64,000 nucleotides of DNA from Chamaelirium japonicum (taxonomy: Eukaryota; Streptophyta; Magnoliopsida; Liliales; Melanthiaceae): assembly GCA_947650365.1 (NCBI GenBank), contig CANTAL010000128.1:298001-362000 (forward strand), in the 5' to 3' direction. Below the pieces are notes generated by a model. That model did no database searches, had not been told where the DNA came from, and worked only from the letters and a program-made list of their open reading frames with translations. Of the stretch, positions 1 through 12,534 are shown one piece after another. How positions within the stretch are numbered: position 1 is the stretch's first letter; every line of letters starts with the position of its first letter. Both the position numbers and the translations under genes were made by a program.

Positions 1-284
1 GATCTTAAGTAAATTATATACAATCGAGCACTCCTCCCTAAAATACCATCTAAGAGCCTCATAATATCCTCTCTATTTTTGGAATTGCTACAAGACTCCC
101 TATATTTAGGGACCCAAAACTGTTCTATATTTTTTTTGATCCTCACCCGATAATCTTAATTGAATTATATATAATCGGTCACTCCTTCCTAAAACACCTT
201 CTAAGAACCTCGTAATATACTCTCTATTTTAAAGATTGTTACTAGAATCCCTATATTTAGGTAGCCAAAACTACTCCATATTTT

Positions 285-293
285 TTTTAGCAC
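285..293 (+). other. Deletion junction in an L monomer
   Basis: The T tract is followed directly by AGCACTCATCC. The C-rich block and the first AT-rich segment (42 bp) are missing, which shortens this L unit to 198 bp. Confidence 0.8.
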
Positions 294-1940
294 TCATCCT
301 AAAGACACCCTTTAAGAGCTTGCTATTGCCTCCCAAAAACATCCTAAAATCTTAAGTAAATTATATATAAATCAAGCACTCCTCCCTATAACACCCTATA
401 AGAGCCTCGCAGTATGCCTTTCTATTTTTGGTATTGCAACTAGACACCCTATATTTAGATAGCTAAAACTACTCTATATTTTTTTTGAATGCCCAACTGA
501 CAACCTTAAGTAAATTATGTACAAACGAATATGCCTCCCTAAAACACCCTCTAAAAGCCTCGTAATATGCTTTCTATTTTTGGGATTGCTACTAGACACC
601 CTATATTTAGGGAGCAAAAACTGCTCTATATTTTTTTTGAACCCCCACCTGTCAATCTTAAGTAAATTTTATACAATCGAGTATTCCTCCCAAAAACACC
701 CTCTAAGAGACTCACCATTGCCTCTCAAAAGCACCCAAAAATAAAAAGTAAATTATATATAAATAAAGCATTCCTCCCTAAAACACCCTATAAGAGTCTT
801 GCAATATGCCTCTCTATTATTAGGATTGCTACTAGACTCCCTATATTTGAAGAGGCAAAACCGCTCTATTATTATTTTTTAATTCCCAACTGATAACCTT
901 AAGTAAATTATATATAATTGACCACTCCTCCCTAAAAGACCCTCTAAGAGCCTCGTAATATGCTCTTTATTTTTTGGGATTGCTACTAGACTCCCTAGAT
1001 TTAGGGAGCCAAAACTAGTCCTTATTTTGTTTGAACCCCCCCTGTCAACCTTAATTAATTTATACATAATCGAGCATTCCTCCTAAAAATACCCTCTAAG
1101 AGCCTCGGCTTTGCCTTCCAAAAACACCCTAAAATCTTTAGTAAATTATATATAAATCAAGCATTCCTCTTCAAAATACCCTTTAAGAGCCTCGCAATAT
1201 GTTTCTCTATTTTTGGGATTGCTACTAAACACCCTATATTTACAGAGCCAAAATCGCTTAATATTCTTTTTAAACCCCTACCCGACAACCATGAGTAAAT
1301 TATATACAATCGAGTACTCTATCCTAAAATACCCTCTAAGAGCCTCGTAATATGCTATATATTTTTGGAATTGCTACTAGACTCCCTATATTTAGGGAAA
1401 AACCGCTCCATATTTTTTTTGAATCCCCAACCAACAACCTTAAGTAAATTATATATAATCGAGAATTCTTCCCAAAAACACCATCTAATAGCCTCATAAT
1501 ATGCTCTCTATTTTTGGGATTGCTACTAGATACCCTATATTTAGGGAGGAAAAACCGCTCTATATTTTTTTTAACCCCCACTCGATTACCTTAAGTAAAT
1601 TATATACAATCGAGCACTCCTCCCTAAAATACCTTATAAGAGCCTTGCAATATACTCTCTATTTTTTGGATTGCTACTAGACTCCCTATATTTAGGAAGC
1701 CAAAATGGCTCTATATTTTTTTTGAACCCCCACCGAAAAATCTTAAGTAAAGTATATATAATCGAGCACTCCTCCCTAAAACACCCTCTAAAAGCCTCGC
1801 AATATGCTCTATATTTTTGGGATTGCTACTAGTTTCCCTATATTTAGGGAGCCAAAACTGGTCCATATTTTTTTAAAATCCTTACCCATTAACCTCAATT
1901 AAATTATATACAATCAAGCATTCCTCCTAAAAGCACCTTA

Positions 1941-2060
1941 TATGAGCATCACCATTGCCTTCCTATTTTTGGGATCGCTACTAGGCTCCCTATATTTGCG
2001 GAGGTAAAATCGCTCCAAATTTATCAAGGCTCCCACATGATAATCATAACTAAATTATAT
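1941..2060 (+). repeat. C-type chimeric monomer, copy 1
   Basis: Carries the C-type signature: TATGAGC, a CCATTGCCT string joined directly to CTATTTTTGGGATCGCTA, no T8 tract, and CAAGGCTCCCAC followed by TAATCATAACTAAATT. The left part matches the first half of L monomers and the right part matches the S tail, so it looks like a recombinant of the two. Confidence 0.88.
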
Positions 2061-2683
2061 ACAATCAAGCACACTTCCCTAAAATACTTTCTAAGAGTCC
2101 CGCAATATGCTCTTTTTTTTTGGGATTGCTACTAGACTCCCTATATTTACGGAGCCAAAATCGCTCTATATTTTTTTTGAATCCCCACCCGATAACCTTT
2201 ACTAAATTATATATAATTGAGCATTCCTCCGAAAAATACCCTCTAAGTGTCTCACCATTGCCTCCTAAAAACACCATAAAATTATAAATAAATTATATAT
2301 AAATAAAGCACTCCTTCCTAAAATATCCTCTAAGAGTCTCATAATATGCCTCCCTATTTTTAGGATTACTACTAGACTTTCTATATTTGAGGAGCAAAAA
2401 TCGCTCTATATTTTTTTTGAGCCCCCACCCTACAACATTAAGTAAATTATATACAATCGAGCACTCCTCCCTAAAACACTCTCTAAGAGCCTTGTAATAT
2501 GCTCTCTATTTTATTGGGATTGATACTAGTCTCTCTATATTTAGAGAGCCAAAATCGCTCCATATTTTGTTTAAACCCCCACCCGATAACCTTAAGTAAA
2601 TTATACACAATCGAGCATTCTTCTCAAAAACACCCTCTAAGCGCCTCACTATTGCCTCCCAAAAATACCCTAAAATCATAAGT

Positions 2684-2693
2684 AAATTAGGGA
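2684..2693 (+). other. Deletion junction inside a monomer
   Basis: AAGTAAATTA runs straight into GGGAGTCAAAACC, so the second half of an L monomer up to the dyad core is missing. Confidence 0.82.
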
Positions 2694-4415
2694 GTCAAAA
2701 CCGCTCTATATTTTTGTGAACCCCCCCACCCATCAATCTTAAGTAAATTATATACAATTGAGCATTCCAACCAAAAACACCCTCTATGAGCCTCGCCATT
2801 ATCTCCAAAAAACACCGAAAAGCATAAGTAAATTATATATAAATAAAGCACGCCTCCTTAAAACACCCTATAAGAGCTTCACAATATGCCTCTCTATTTT
2901 TAGGATTTCTACTAGACTCTTTATATTTAATGAGTGAAAACATCTCTATATTTTTTTTAAACCCCCACCCGACAACCTTAAGTAAATTATACATAATTAA
3001 GCACTCCTCCCTAAAACACCCTTTAAGAGCCTTGTAATATACTCTCTATTTTTGGGATTGCTACTATACTCCCTATATTTATGAAGCCAAAATTATTCCT
3101 TATTTTGCTTGAACCCCTACCCCATAACTTTAAGTAAATTATACACAATCGAGAATTCCTCTAAAAAACACCCTCTAATAGCCTCGCCATTGCCTCCCAA
3201 AAACACCCTAAAATCATAAGTAAATTATATATAAATCAAAAAATCCTTCCTAAAACACCCTCTAAGAGCCTTGCAACATGCCTCTCTATTTTTAGGATTG
3301 CTACTAGACCTCCTATATTTAGGGAGACAAAATCATAATATATTTTTTTTTAACCCCCACCCAATAACTATAAGTATATTATATACAATCGAGAACTCCT
3401 TTCTAAAACACCCTCTAAGAGCCTCGCAATATGCTTTGTATTTTTTAGATTGCTACTAGACTCCTTATATTTAGGGAGCTAAAATGGCTCCATAATTTTT
3501 TTGAACCCCCACCCGACTACCTTAAGTAAATTATATATAATCGAGCATTTCTCCTAAAAACACCATCTAATTATCTCACAATATCCTCTCAATTTTGGAG
3601 GTTGCTACTAGACTACCTTTATTTAGGGAGGCAAAACTGCTCTATATTTGTTTTGACCCCCATCCGACAACCTTATGTAAATTATATAGAATCGAGCACT
3701 CCTCCCTAAAATACCCTCTAATAGCCTTGCAATGTGCTCTCTATTTATGGAATTGCTACTAGACACCCTATATTTAAGGAGCCAAAACTGCTCCATATTT
3801 TTTTTGAACCCCCACCGAACAACCTTAAGTGAATTATATACAATCGAGCACTCCTCCCTAAAATACCCTCTAAGAGCCTCGTAATATGCTCTCTATTTTT
3901 AGGATTGCTACTAAACTCCCTATATTTAAGGAGTTAAAATTACTCCATATTTTTTTTGAGCCCACACCCGACTACCTTAATTAAATTATATATAATCGAG
4001 AATTCCTCCTAAAAACATCCTCTAAGAGCTTCGCCATCGCATCCCAAAAATACCCTAAAATTATAAGTAAATTATTTATAAATCAAGCACACCTCCCTAA
4101 AACACCCTCTAAGAGCCTCGTAATATGCCTTTCTATTTTTGGGATTGCTACTAGACTGCCAATATTTAGGCAGCCAAAATTGCTCTATATTTTTTTTGAA
4201 TGCCCACCCGAAAACCTTAAGTAAATTATATATAATTGAGCACTCCACCCTAAAATACCCTCTAAGAGCCTCATAATATGCTCTCTATTTTTGGGATTGC
4301 AACTGGACTTTCTATATTTAGGTAGCTAAAATCGCTCTATAATTTTTTTTGAAACCCCACCTGTCAAACTTAAGTAAATTATATATAATCGAGCATTCCT
4401 CTCAAAAACACCTTA

Positions 4416-4536
4416 TATGAGCCTCGCCATTGCCTCCTTATTTTTGGGATTGCTACTTGACTCCCTATATTAGGGAAGCAAAAAATCGCTCCCAATTTCT
4501 CAAGGCTCCCACCTGATAATCATAACTAAATTATAT
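4416..4536 (+). repeat. C-type chimeric monomer, copy 2
   Basis: C-type signature with CCATTGCCTCCTTATTTTTG, GCTCCCAATTTCTCAAGG in place of the T tract, and GATAATCATAACTAAATT. Confidence 0.9.
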
Positions 4537-5049
4537 ACAATCGAGCACTCTTTCCTAAAGCACTTTCTAAGAACCTTGCAATATGCTATCTATTTTTGGA
4601 ATTGCTAGAAGACTCCCTATATTTAGGGAGCCAAAACCACTCTATATTTTTTTTGAACCCTACCCGACAACCATTAGTAAATTATATATAATCGAGCATT
4701 CCTCCCAAAAACACCCTCTAAGAGCCTTGTTATTGCCTCTAAAACACCATAAAATCATAAGTAAATTATATATAAATCAAGCACTCCTCCCTAAAATACC
4801 CTCTAAGAGCCTCACAATATGCCTTTCTATTTTTTAGATTGCTACTAGACTCCCTATATTGAAGGAACTAAAACCTCTATATTTTTTTTGAACCCCAACC
4901 CGACAACTTTAGGTAAATTATATACAATCGAGCACTCCTCCCTAAAGAACTCTCTAAGAGACTAGCAATATGCTCTCTATTTTTTGGGATTGCTACTAGA
5001 CTCCATTTATTTAGGGTGCTAAAACCTCACCATATTTTGTTTGAACCCA

Positions 5050-5058
5050 CACCCTTTA
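5050..5058 (+). other. 138-bp deletion relative to the 32-kb copy
   Basis: GAACCCACACCC is joined to TTTAAGAGCCTC. The homologous copy at 32091-32280 retains the intervening sequence. The offset between the two copies steps from 27,050 to 27,188 bp across this point. Confidence 0.82.
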
Positions 5059-7916
5059 AGAGCCTCGCAATATGCCTCTCTATTTTTGGGATTGCTACCA
5101 AACTCCCTATATTTAGAGAGCCAAAACCGCTCTATAGTTTTTTTGAACCCCTACCTGATAACCTTAAGTAAATTATATTTAATCGAGCACTCCTTTCTAA
5201 AATACCCTTTAAGTGCCTAATATGCTCTCTATTTTTGGGATTGCTACTAGACTCCCTATATTTAGGGAGCCAAAACCGCTCCATATTTTTTTTGAACCCG
5301 ACCCGACAACCTTAAGTAAATTATATACAATTGAGTATTCCTCCTAAAAACACCTCTAATAGCCTCCCAATATACTCTCTATTTTTGTGATTGCTACTAG
5401 ACTCCCTATATTTAGAGAACCAAAACCACTCCATATGTTTTTTGAACCCCCACTCGACAACCTTAGTATATACAATCGAGCATTCCTCCAAAAAATACCC
5501 TCTAAGAGCCTCGCCATTGCCTACAAAAAATACCCTAAAATCATAAGTAAATTATATATAAATCAAGCACTCCTCTCTAAAACACCCTCTAAGAGACTCA
5601 CAATATGCCTTTCTATTTTTGGGATTGCTACTAGACTCCCTATATTTAGGGAGCAAAAACTGCCTATATATTTTTTTTGAACGCTCACCTGATAACCTTA
5701 AGTAAATTATATATAATCAAGCACTCTTTTCTAAAACACACTCTAAGTGCCTGGTAATATGCTCTCTATTTTTAGGATTGCTACTAGACTCACTATATTT
5801 AGGCAGCCAAAACTGCTCCATATTTTTTTTGAACCCCTACCCGATAACTTTAAGTAAATTATATATAATCGAGCATTTATACCAAAATCACCCTCTAAGA
5901 GCCTCGTCATTGGCTTCTAAAAATATCCTAAAATCAAAAGTAAATTATATATAAATCACGCTCTCCCTCCTAAAATACCCCATAAGAGCCTCATAATTTG
6001 CCTTTCTATTTTTGAGATTGCAACTAAACTTGCTATATTTAGATAGCCAAAACTACTCTATATTTTTTTTGATTACCCACCTGACAACCTTAAGTAAATT
6101 ATATACAATCAAGTACTTTTCCCAAAAATACCCTCTAAAAGTCTCGCAATATGCTCTCTATTTTTGGAATTGTTACTAGACTCCCTATATTTAGAGAGCC
6201 AAAACCGCTCTATATTTTTTTTGAACCCCTACCTATCAACCTTACATAAATGATATACAATCGATCATTCCTCCCAAAAACAACCTCTAAGAGTCTCTCC
6301 ATTGCCTCCCAAAAATACCCAAAAATCAAAAGTAAATTATATATAAATCAAGCACTCCTTCCTATGACACCCTATAAGAGCCTCGCAATATGCCTCTCTA
6401 TTTTTAGGATTGCTACTAGACTCCCTATATTTAAGGATCCAAAACCGCTCTATATTTTTTTTGAACCCCCACCTGATAACCTTAAGTATGTTATATATAA
6501 TTGAGCATTCCTTCCTAAAATATCCTCTAAGAGCCTCGCAATATGCTATCTATTTTTTGGGATTGCTACTAGACTCCCTATATTTAGGGAGCTAAAGTAT
6601 CTCTATATTTTATTTGAACCCCCACTCGACAACCCTAAGTAAATTATACACAATCGAACATTCCTCCCAAAAATATCCTCTAAGAGCCTCACCATTGCCA
6701 CCCAAAAACACCCAAAATCATAAGTAAATTATATATAAATCATGCACTCCTCCCCAAAATACCCTCTAAGAGCCTCGCAACATGCCTCCCTATTTTTGGG
6801 ATTGCTACTAGATTCTCTATATTTAGGGAGACAAAATCGCTCTTTATTGTTTTTGAACCCCCGCCCGACAACCATAAATAAATTATATACAATCGAGCAC
6901 TCCTCCCTAAAATACACATTAAAAGTTTCATAATATGCTCTCTATTTTTGGGATTGCTACTAGACTCCCTATATTTAGGGAGCCAAAACCGATCCAAATT
7001 TTTTTTAAACACCCACCCAACAACCTTAAGTAAATTATATGCAATCGAGCATTCCTTCCAAAAACATCTAATAGCCTCGTAAGATGCTCTCTATTTTTGG
7101 GATTTCTACCAGATTTCCTATATTTAGGAAGGCAAAACTGATCCATATATTTTTTGAACCCACACCTGACAATCTTAAGTAAATTAAATACAATCGAGCA
7201 CTCTTTTCTAAAATATCCTCTAAGAGCCTAGCAATATGCTCTATATTTTTGGGATTGCTACTAGACTCCCTATATTTAGGAAGCCAAAATCGCTCGATAT
7301 TTTTTTTGAACCCCCATCAGCAAACCTTAAGTGAATTATATACCATCGAGCTCTCCTCCCTAAAAGACCCTCTAAGAACCTCGCATTATGCTTTCTATTT
7401 TTACGATTGCTACAAGTCTCACTATATTTATAAAGTCAAAACCGCTCTATATTTTTTTTAAACCCCCACACGACAACCTTAAGTAAATTATATATAATTG
7501 AGCATTCCTTCTAAAAATACCCTCTAAGTGTGTCGCCATTACCTCCAAAAAATACCCTAAATTCATAAGTAAATTATATATAAATCAAGCACTTCTCCCT
7601 AAAACACCCTCTAAGAGTCTTGCAATATACCTTTCTATTCTTGGAATTGCTATTAGACTTCATATATTTAGGTAGCCAAAACTGCTGCATATTTTTTTTG
7701 AATACCCACCCGACAGCCTTAAGTAAATTATATACAATCGAGCACTCCTCCCTAAAACACCCTCTAAGTGCTTCGTAATATGCTCTCTATTATTGGGATT
7801 GCTACTAGACTCTATATATTTAGGCAGCCAAAACTGCTCCATATTTTTTTTGAACCCCCACTCGTCAACCTTAAGTAAATTATATACAATCGAGTATTCG
7901 CCCCAAAAACACCTTA

Positions 7917-8036
7917 TATGAGCCTCGTTATTGCCTCCTTATTTTTAGGATCGCTACATGACTCCCTATATTTGGGAAGCCAAAATCGCTCCAAATTTCA
8001 CAAGGCTCGTACCCGATAATTATAATAAAATTATAT
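7917..8036 (+). repeat. C-type chimeric monomer, copy 3
   Basis: C-type signature with TTGCCTCCTTATTTTTAGG, GATCGCTAC, CTCCAAATTTCACAAGGCTC in place of the T tract, and GATAATTATAATAAAATT. Confidence 0.88.
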
Positions 8037-9458
8037 ACAATCGAGCACTCCTTCCTAAAATACTTTCTAAGAGCCTCACAATATGCTCCCTATTTTTGGG
8101 ATTGCCACTATACTCCCTATATTTAGATAGCCAAAACCACTCTATATTTTTTTTGGACCTCCACCAGACAACCTTTAGTAAATTATATATATTCGAGCAT
8201 TCCTCCCAAAAATACCCTCTAAGAGCCTCACCATTGCCTCCCAAAAACACCCTAAAATCATAAGTAAATTATATATAAATCAAGCACTACTCCCAAAAAC
8301 ACCCTCTAAGAGCCTCGCAATATGCCTCTCTATTTTTGGGATTGTTTCTAGACTCCCTATATTTAGGAAGACAAAATCACTCCATATTTTTTTTGAACCC
8401 CTACCCGACAACCATAAGTAAATAATATACAATCAAGCACTCCTCCCTAAAATACCCTCTAAGAGCCTCACAATATGCTCATTATTTTTGGGATTGCTAC
8501 TGGACTCCCTATATTTAGGGAGCCAAAACCACTCCATATTTTTTTTGAAGCCCCACTCGACAACCTTAAGTAAATTGTATACAATCGAGCATTTCTCCCA
8601 AAAACATCATCTAATAACTTCACAATATGCTCTCTATTTTTGGGATTGCTACCAGACTCCCTATATTTAGGAAGGCAAAATCGATCCATATTTTTTTTGA
8701 ACCCCCACCCGATAACCTTAAGTAAAATATATACACACGAGCACTCTTTCCTAAAATACCCTCTAAGAGCCTAGTAGTATGCTCTTATTTTTGGGATTGC
8801 TACTAGACTCCCAATATTTAGGGAGCCAAAACTACTCCATATTATTTTTGAACCCCCACCAGCTACCCTTAAGTGAATTATATATAATCGACCACTACTC
8901 TCTAAAACACCCCTTAAGAGCCTCGCAATATGCTATCTATTTATGGGATTGCTACAAGACTCCCTATATTTATGGAGCCAAAACCGCTCCATATTTTTTT
9001 TGAACCCCAACCTACTAAACCTTAAGTAAATTATATACAATCGAGCATTACTCCTAAAAATACCCTCTAAGAGCCTCGCTATTGCCTTCTAAAAATACCT
9101 TAATATCTTAAGTAAATTATATATAAATCAAACACTTCTCTCTAAAACATCCTCTAAGAGCCTCGCAATATGCCTTTCTATTTTTGGGATTGCTACTAGA
9201 CTCTATATCTTTAGCTAGCCAAAACCGCACTATATTTTTTTTGAATGCCCACCAGACAGCTTAAGTAAATTATATACAATCGAGTACTCCACACTAAAAC
9301 ACCCACTAAGAGCTTCACAATATGCTGTCTATTTTTGGGATAACTACTAGACTATATATATTTAGGAAGCTAAAATTGCTCCGTATTTTTTTTGAACCCC
9401 CACCCGTCAACCTTAAGTAAATTATATACAATCGAGCATTCCACCTAAAAACACCTTA

Positions 9459-9578
9459 TATGAGCCTCGCCATTGCCTCCTTATTTTTGGGATCACTACT
9501 AGACTCCCTATATTTAGGGAGCCAAAATCGCTCCTAATTTCACAAGGCTGCTACCCGATTATCATAACTAAATTATAT
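9459..9578 (+). repeat. C-type chimeric monomer, copy 4
   Basis: C-type signature with CATTGCCTCCTTATTTTTGG, GATCACTACT, CTCCTAATTTCACAAGGCTG and ATCATAACTAAATT. It lies 1,542 bp after copy 3. Copies 8 and 9 are a similar distance apart (about 1,555 bp). Confidence 0.88.
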
Positions 9579-9685
9579 AATATCGAGCACTCCTCCCTAA
9601 AACACTTTCTAAGAACCTCACAATATTCTCTCTATTTTTTGGATTGCCACTAGACTCCCTATATTTAGGGAGCCAAAACTGATCT

Positions 9686-9695
9686 ATATCATTAG
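9686..9695 (+). other. Deletion junction at the T tract
   Basis: CTGATCTATATC is joined directly to ATTAGTAAATTATAC. The T tract and the C-rich block are missing. Confidence 0.8.
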
Positions 9696-11237
9696 TAAAT
9701 TATACATAATCGAGCATTCCTTCCAAAAACACCCTCTAAGAGCCTCGCTATTGCCTCCTAAAAAAACTCTAAAATTATAAGTAAATTATATATAAATCCA
9801 ACACTCCTTCATAAAATACCCTCTAAGAGCCTCGCAATATGCCTCTCTATTTTTTGGATTGTTACTAGACTCCCTATATTTAAGGAGCCAAAACCGCTCC
9901 ATATTTTTTTTGAACCCCGACCCGACTACCTTAAGTAAGTTATATACAATCGACCACTCCTCCCTAAAACACTCTCTAAGTGCCTCGTAATATGCTCTGT
10001 ATTTTTTAGGATTACTACTAGACTCCCTATATTTAGGGAGCCAAAACCGCTCTATATTTTATTTAAACCCCTACCACACAACCATAAGTAAATTATACAC
10101 AATCGAGCATTCCTCCCAAAAATATCCTATAAGAGCCTCGCCATTGCCTCCCAAAAACACCCTAAATCATAAGTAAATAATATATAAATCAAATACTCCT
10201 CCCTAAAACACGCTATTTGAGCCTCACAATATGCCTCTCGATTTTTGGGATTGCTACTTGACTCTTTATATTAAGGGAGCCAAAAGCGCTCTATTTTTTT
10301 TTTTGAATCCCCACTCAACAAACTGAACTAATTATATACAATCGAGCACTCCTCCCTAATAGACCCTCTAAGAGCCTAATATGCTCTCTATGTTTGAGAT
10401 TGTTACTAGACTCTCTATATTTAGGGATCCAAAACCGATCTATATTTTTTTTAAACACCCACCCAACAACCTTAAGTAAATTATATACAATCGAGCATCC
10501 ATCCTGAAAACACCCTCTAATAGCCTCGCAATATGCTCTTTATTTTTGGAATTGCTACTAGACTCCCTATATTTAGGGAACTAAAACCGCTCCATATTTT
10601 TTTTGGACCCCCACCTAACAACCTTAAGTAAATTATATACAATCAAGCATTTCTCCTAAAAACACCCGCTAATATCCTCGCAATATGCTCTCGATTTTTG
10701 GGATTGCTACTAACTCTTTATATTTAGGGATCCAAAAGTGCTCCATATTTTTTTTAAACCCCCACCCAACAACCTTAGGTAAATTATATACAATCAAGCA
10801 CTCCTTCCTAAAACACCCTCTAAGAGAATCACAATATGCTCTCTATTTTTGGGATTACTACTAGACACTCTATATTTAAGGAGCCAAAACTACCCCATAT
10901 TTTTTTTGAACCCCCACCCGACAACCTTAAGTGAATTATATACAATTGAGCACTCCTCCCTAAAACACCATCTAAAAGACTCGTAATATGCTCTCTATTT
11001 TGAGATTGCTACTAGACTCCCTATATTTAGGGAGGCAAAATCGCTCTAAATTTTTTTTGAACCCCTACCCAACAACCTTAAGTAAATTATATACAATCGA
11101 GCATTCCTCCCAAAAACACCTTTTATGAGCCTCACCATTGTCTCCTAAAAATACCCTAAAATCATAAGTAAATTATATATAAATCAAGCACGCCTCCCTA
11201 AAACACCCTCTAAGATACTCGCAATATGCCTTTCTAT

Positions 11238-11246
11238 TTTTCTTGG
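11238..11246 (+). other. Deletion of about one monomer
   Basis: The tail string TTTCTATTTTTC is followed by TTGGTAATATGCTCC, which normally lies at the end of the next monomer, so nearly one S monomer is missing. Confidence 0.78.
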
Positions 11247-12138
11247 TAATATGCTCCCTATTTTTGGGATTGCTACTATACTCCCTATATATGGGGAGCC
11301 AAAATCGCTCCATATTTTTTTTGAAACCCCACCCGACAATATTATGTAAATTATATACAATCGAGCATTCCTCCTAAAAATACCCTCTAATAGCCTCGCA
11401 ATATGCTCCTTATTTTTAGGATTGTTAGTAGACTCCCTATATTTAGGGAGCCAAAACAACTCTATATTTTTTTTAAACCCCCACTCGACAACCTTAGGTA
11501 AATTATATATAATTGAGCACTACTCCCTAAAATACCCTCTAAGATCCTCACAATATGCTCTCTATTTTTGGGATTGCTACTAGACTCCCTATATTTAGGG
11601 AGCTAAAATCGCCCTATATTTTTTTTAAACACCCACCCTACAACCTTAAGTGAATTATATATAATCGAGCACCCCTCCCTAAAACACCCTCTAAAAGACT
11701 CGCAATATGCTCTCTATTTTTGGGAATGCTACTAGACACCCTATATTTAGGAAGCCAAAACCACTCCATATTTTTTTTGAACCTCCACCTGATAACCTTA
11801 AGTAAATTATATACAATCAAACATTCCTCCTAAAAACACCCTCTAAGTGCTTCGCCATTGCCTCCTAAAAATACCTTAAAATCATAAGTAAATTATATAT
11901 AAATCAAGCACTCCTCCCTAAAACACCATCTAAGAGACTCTTAATATGCCTTTCTATTTTTGGGATTGCTACTAGACTCTCTATACTTAGAGAGTCAAAA
12001 CTGCTCCATATTTTTTTTGAACGCCTACCCGACAACCTTAAGTATATTATATACAATCGAGCACTTCTTCCAAAAACATCTTCTATGAGCCTGGTAATAT
12101 GCTCTCTATTTTTGGGATTGCTACTAGACTCCCTATAT

Positions 12139-12146
12139 TTATTCTC
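12139..12146 (+). other. Small deletion after the dyad core
   Basis: CCCTATATTTA is joined to TTCTCCATATTTTT, losing the GGGAGCCAAAACC part of the core. Confidence 0.78.
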
Positions 12147-12525
12147 CATATTTTTTTTGAACCCCCACCCGACAACCTTAAGTAAATTATGTATAATTGA
12201 ACATTCACCCTAAAAACACCCTCTAAGAGCCTCACTATTGCCTCATAATAGTAAATTATATATAAATCACGCACTCCTCCCTAAAATAATCTATAAGAGC
12301 CTTGCAATATGCCTTTTCATTTTTCAGATTGTAACTAGACTCCCTATATTTAGGTAGCCAATTTTGCTCCATATTTTTTTTAAATGCCCACCCGATAACC
12401 TTGAGTAAATTATATACAATCGAGCACTCCTCCCTAAAATACCCTAAAAAAGTCTCACAATATGCTTTCTATTTTTGTGATTGCTACTAGGCTCCCTATA
12501 TTAAGGGAGCCAAAATCGTCCCATA

Positions 12526-12534
12526 TTTTAACCT
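12526..12534 (+). other. Small deletion of T tract and C-rich block
   Basis: CCCATATTTTA is joined to ACCTTAAGTGAATT. The usual TTTTGAACCCCCACCCG is absent. Confidence 0.78.

Larger units (their letters stand above)
1941..10920 (+). repeat. Superrepeat domain A, copy 1
   Basis: About 9 kb that is related to 28791-38136 at an offset of 26.85 kb at the left end, 27.19 kb in the middle and 27.22 kb at the right end. Private variants shared by both copies are GCTACCAAACTCCC (5095 and 32283), GCCTCTCGATTTTT (10233 and 37451), ATCCTGAAAACACCCT (10501 and 37718) and a shortened CTACTAAYTC core (10707 and 37923). Steps in the offset match deletions, such as a 138-bp loss at 5054. Confidence 0.82.

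Noticed and set aside
283..290. T8 tracts as RNA polymerase III terminators or tRNA/5S remnants.
   Set aside because: No A/B box or tRNA fold is visible upstream. The tract is a standard part of the monomer.
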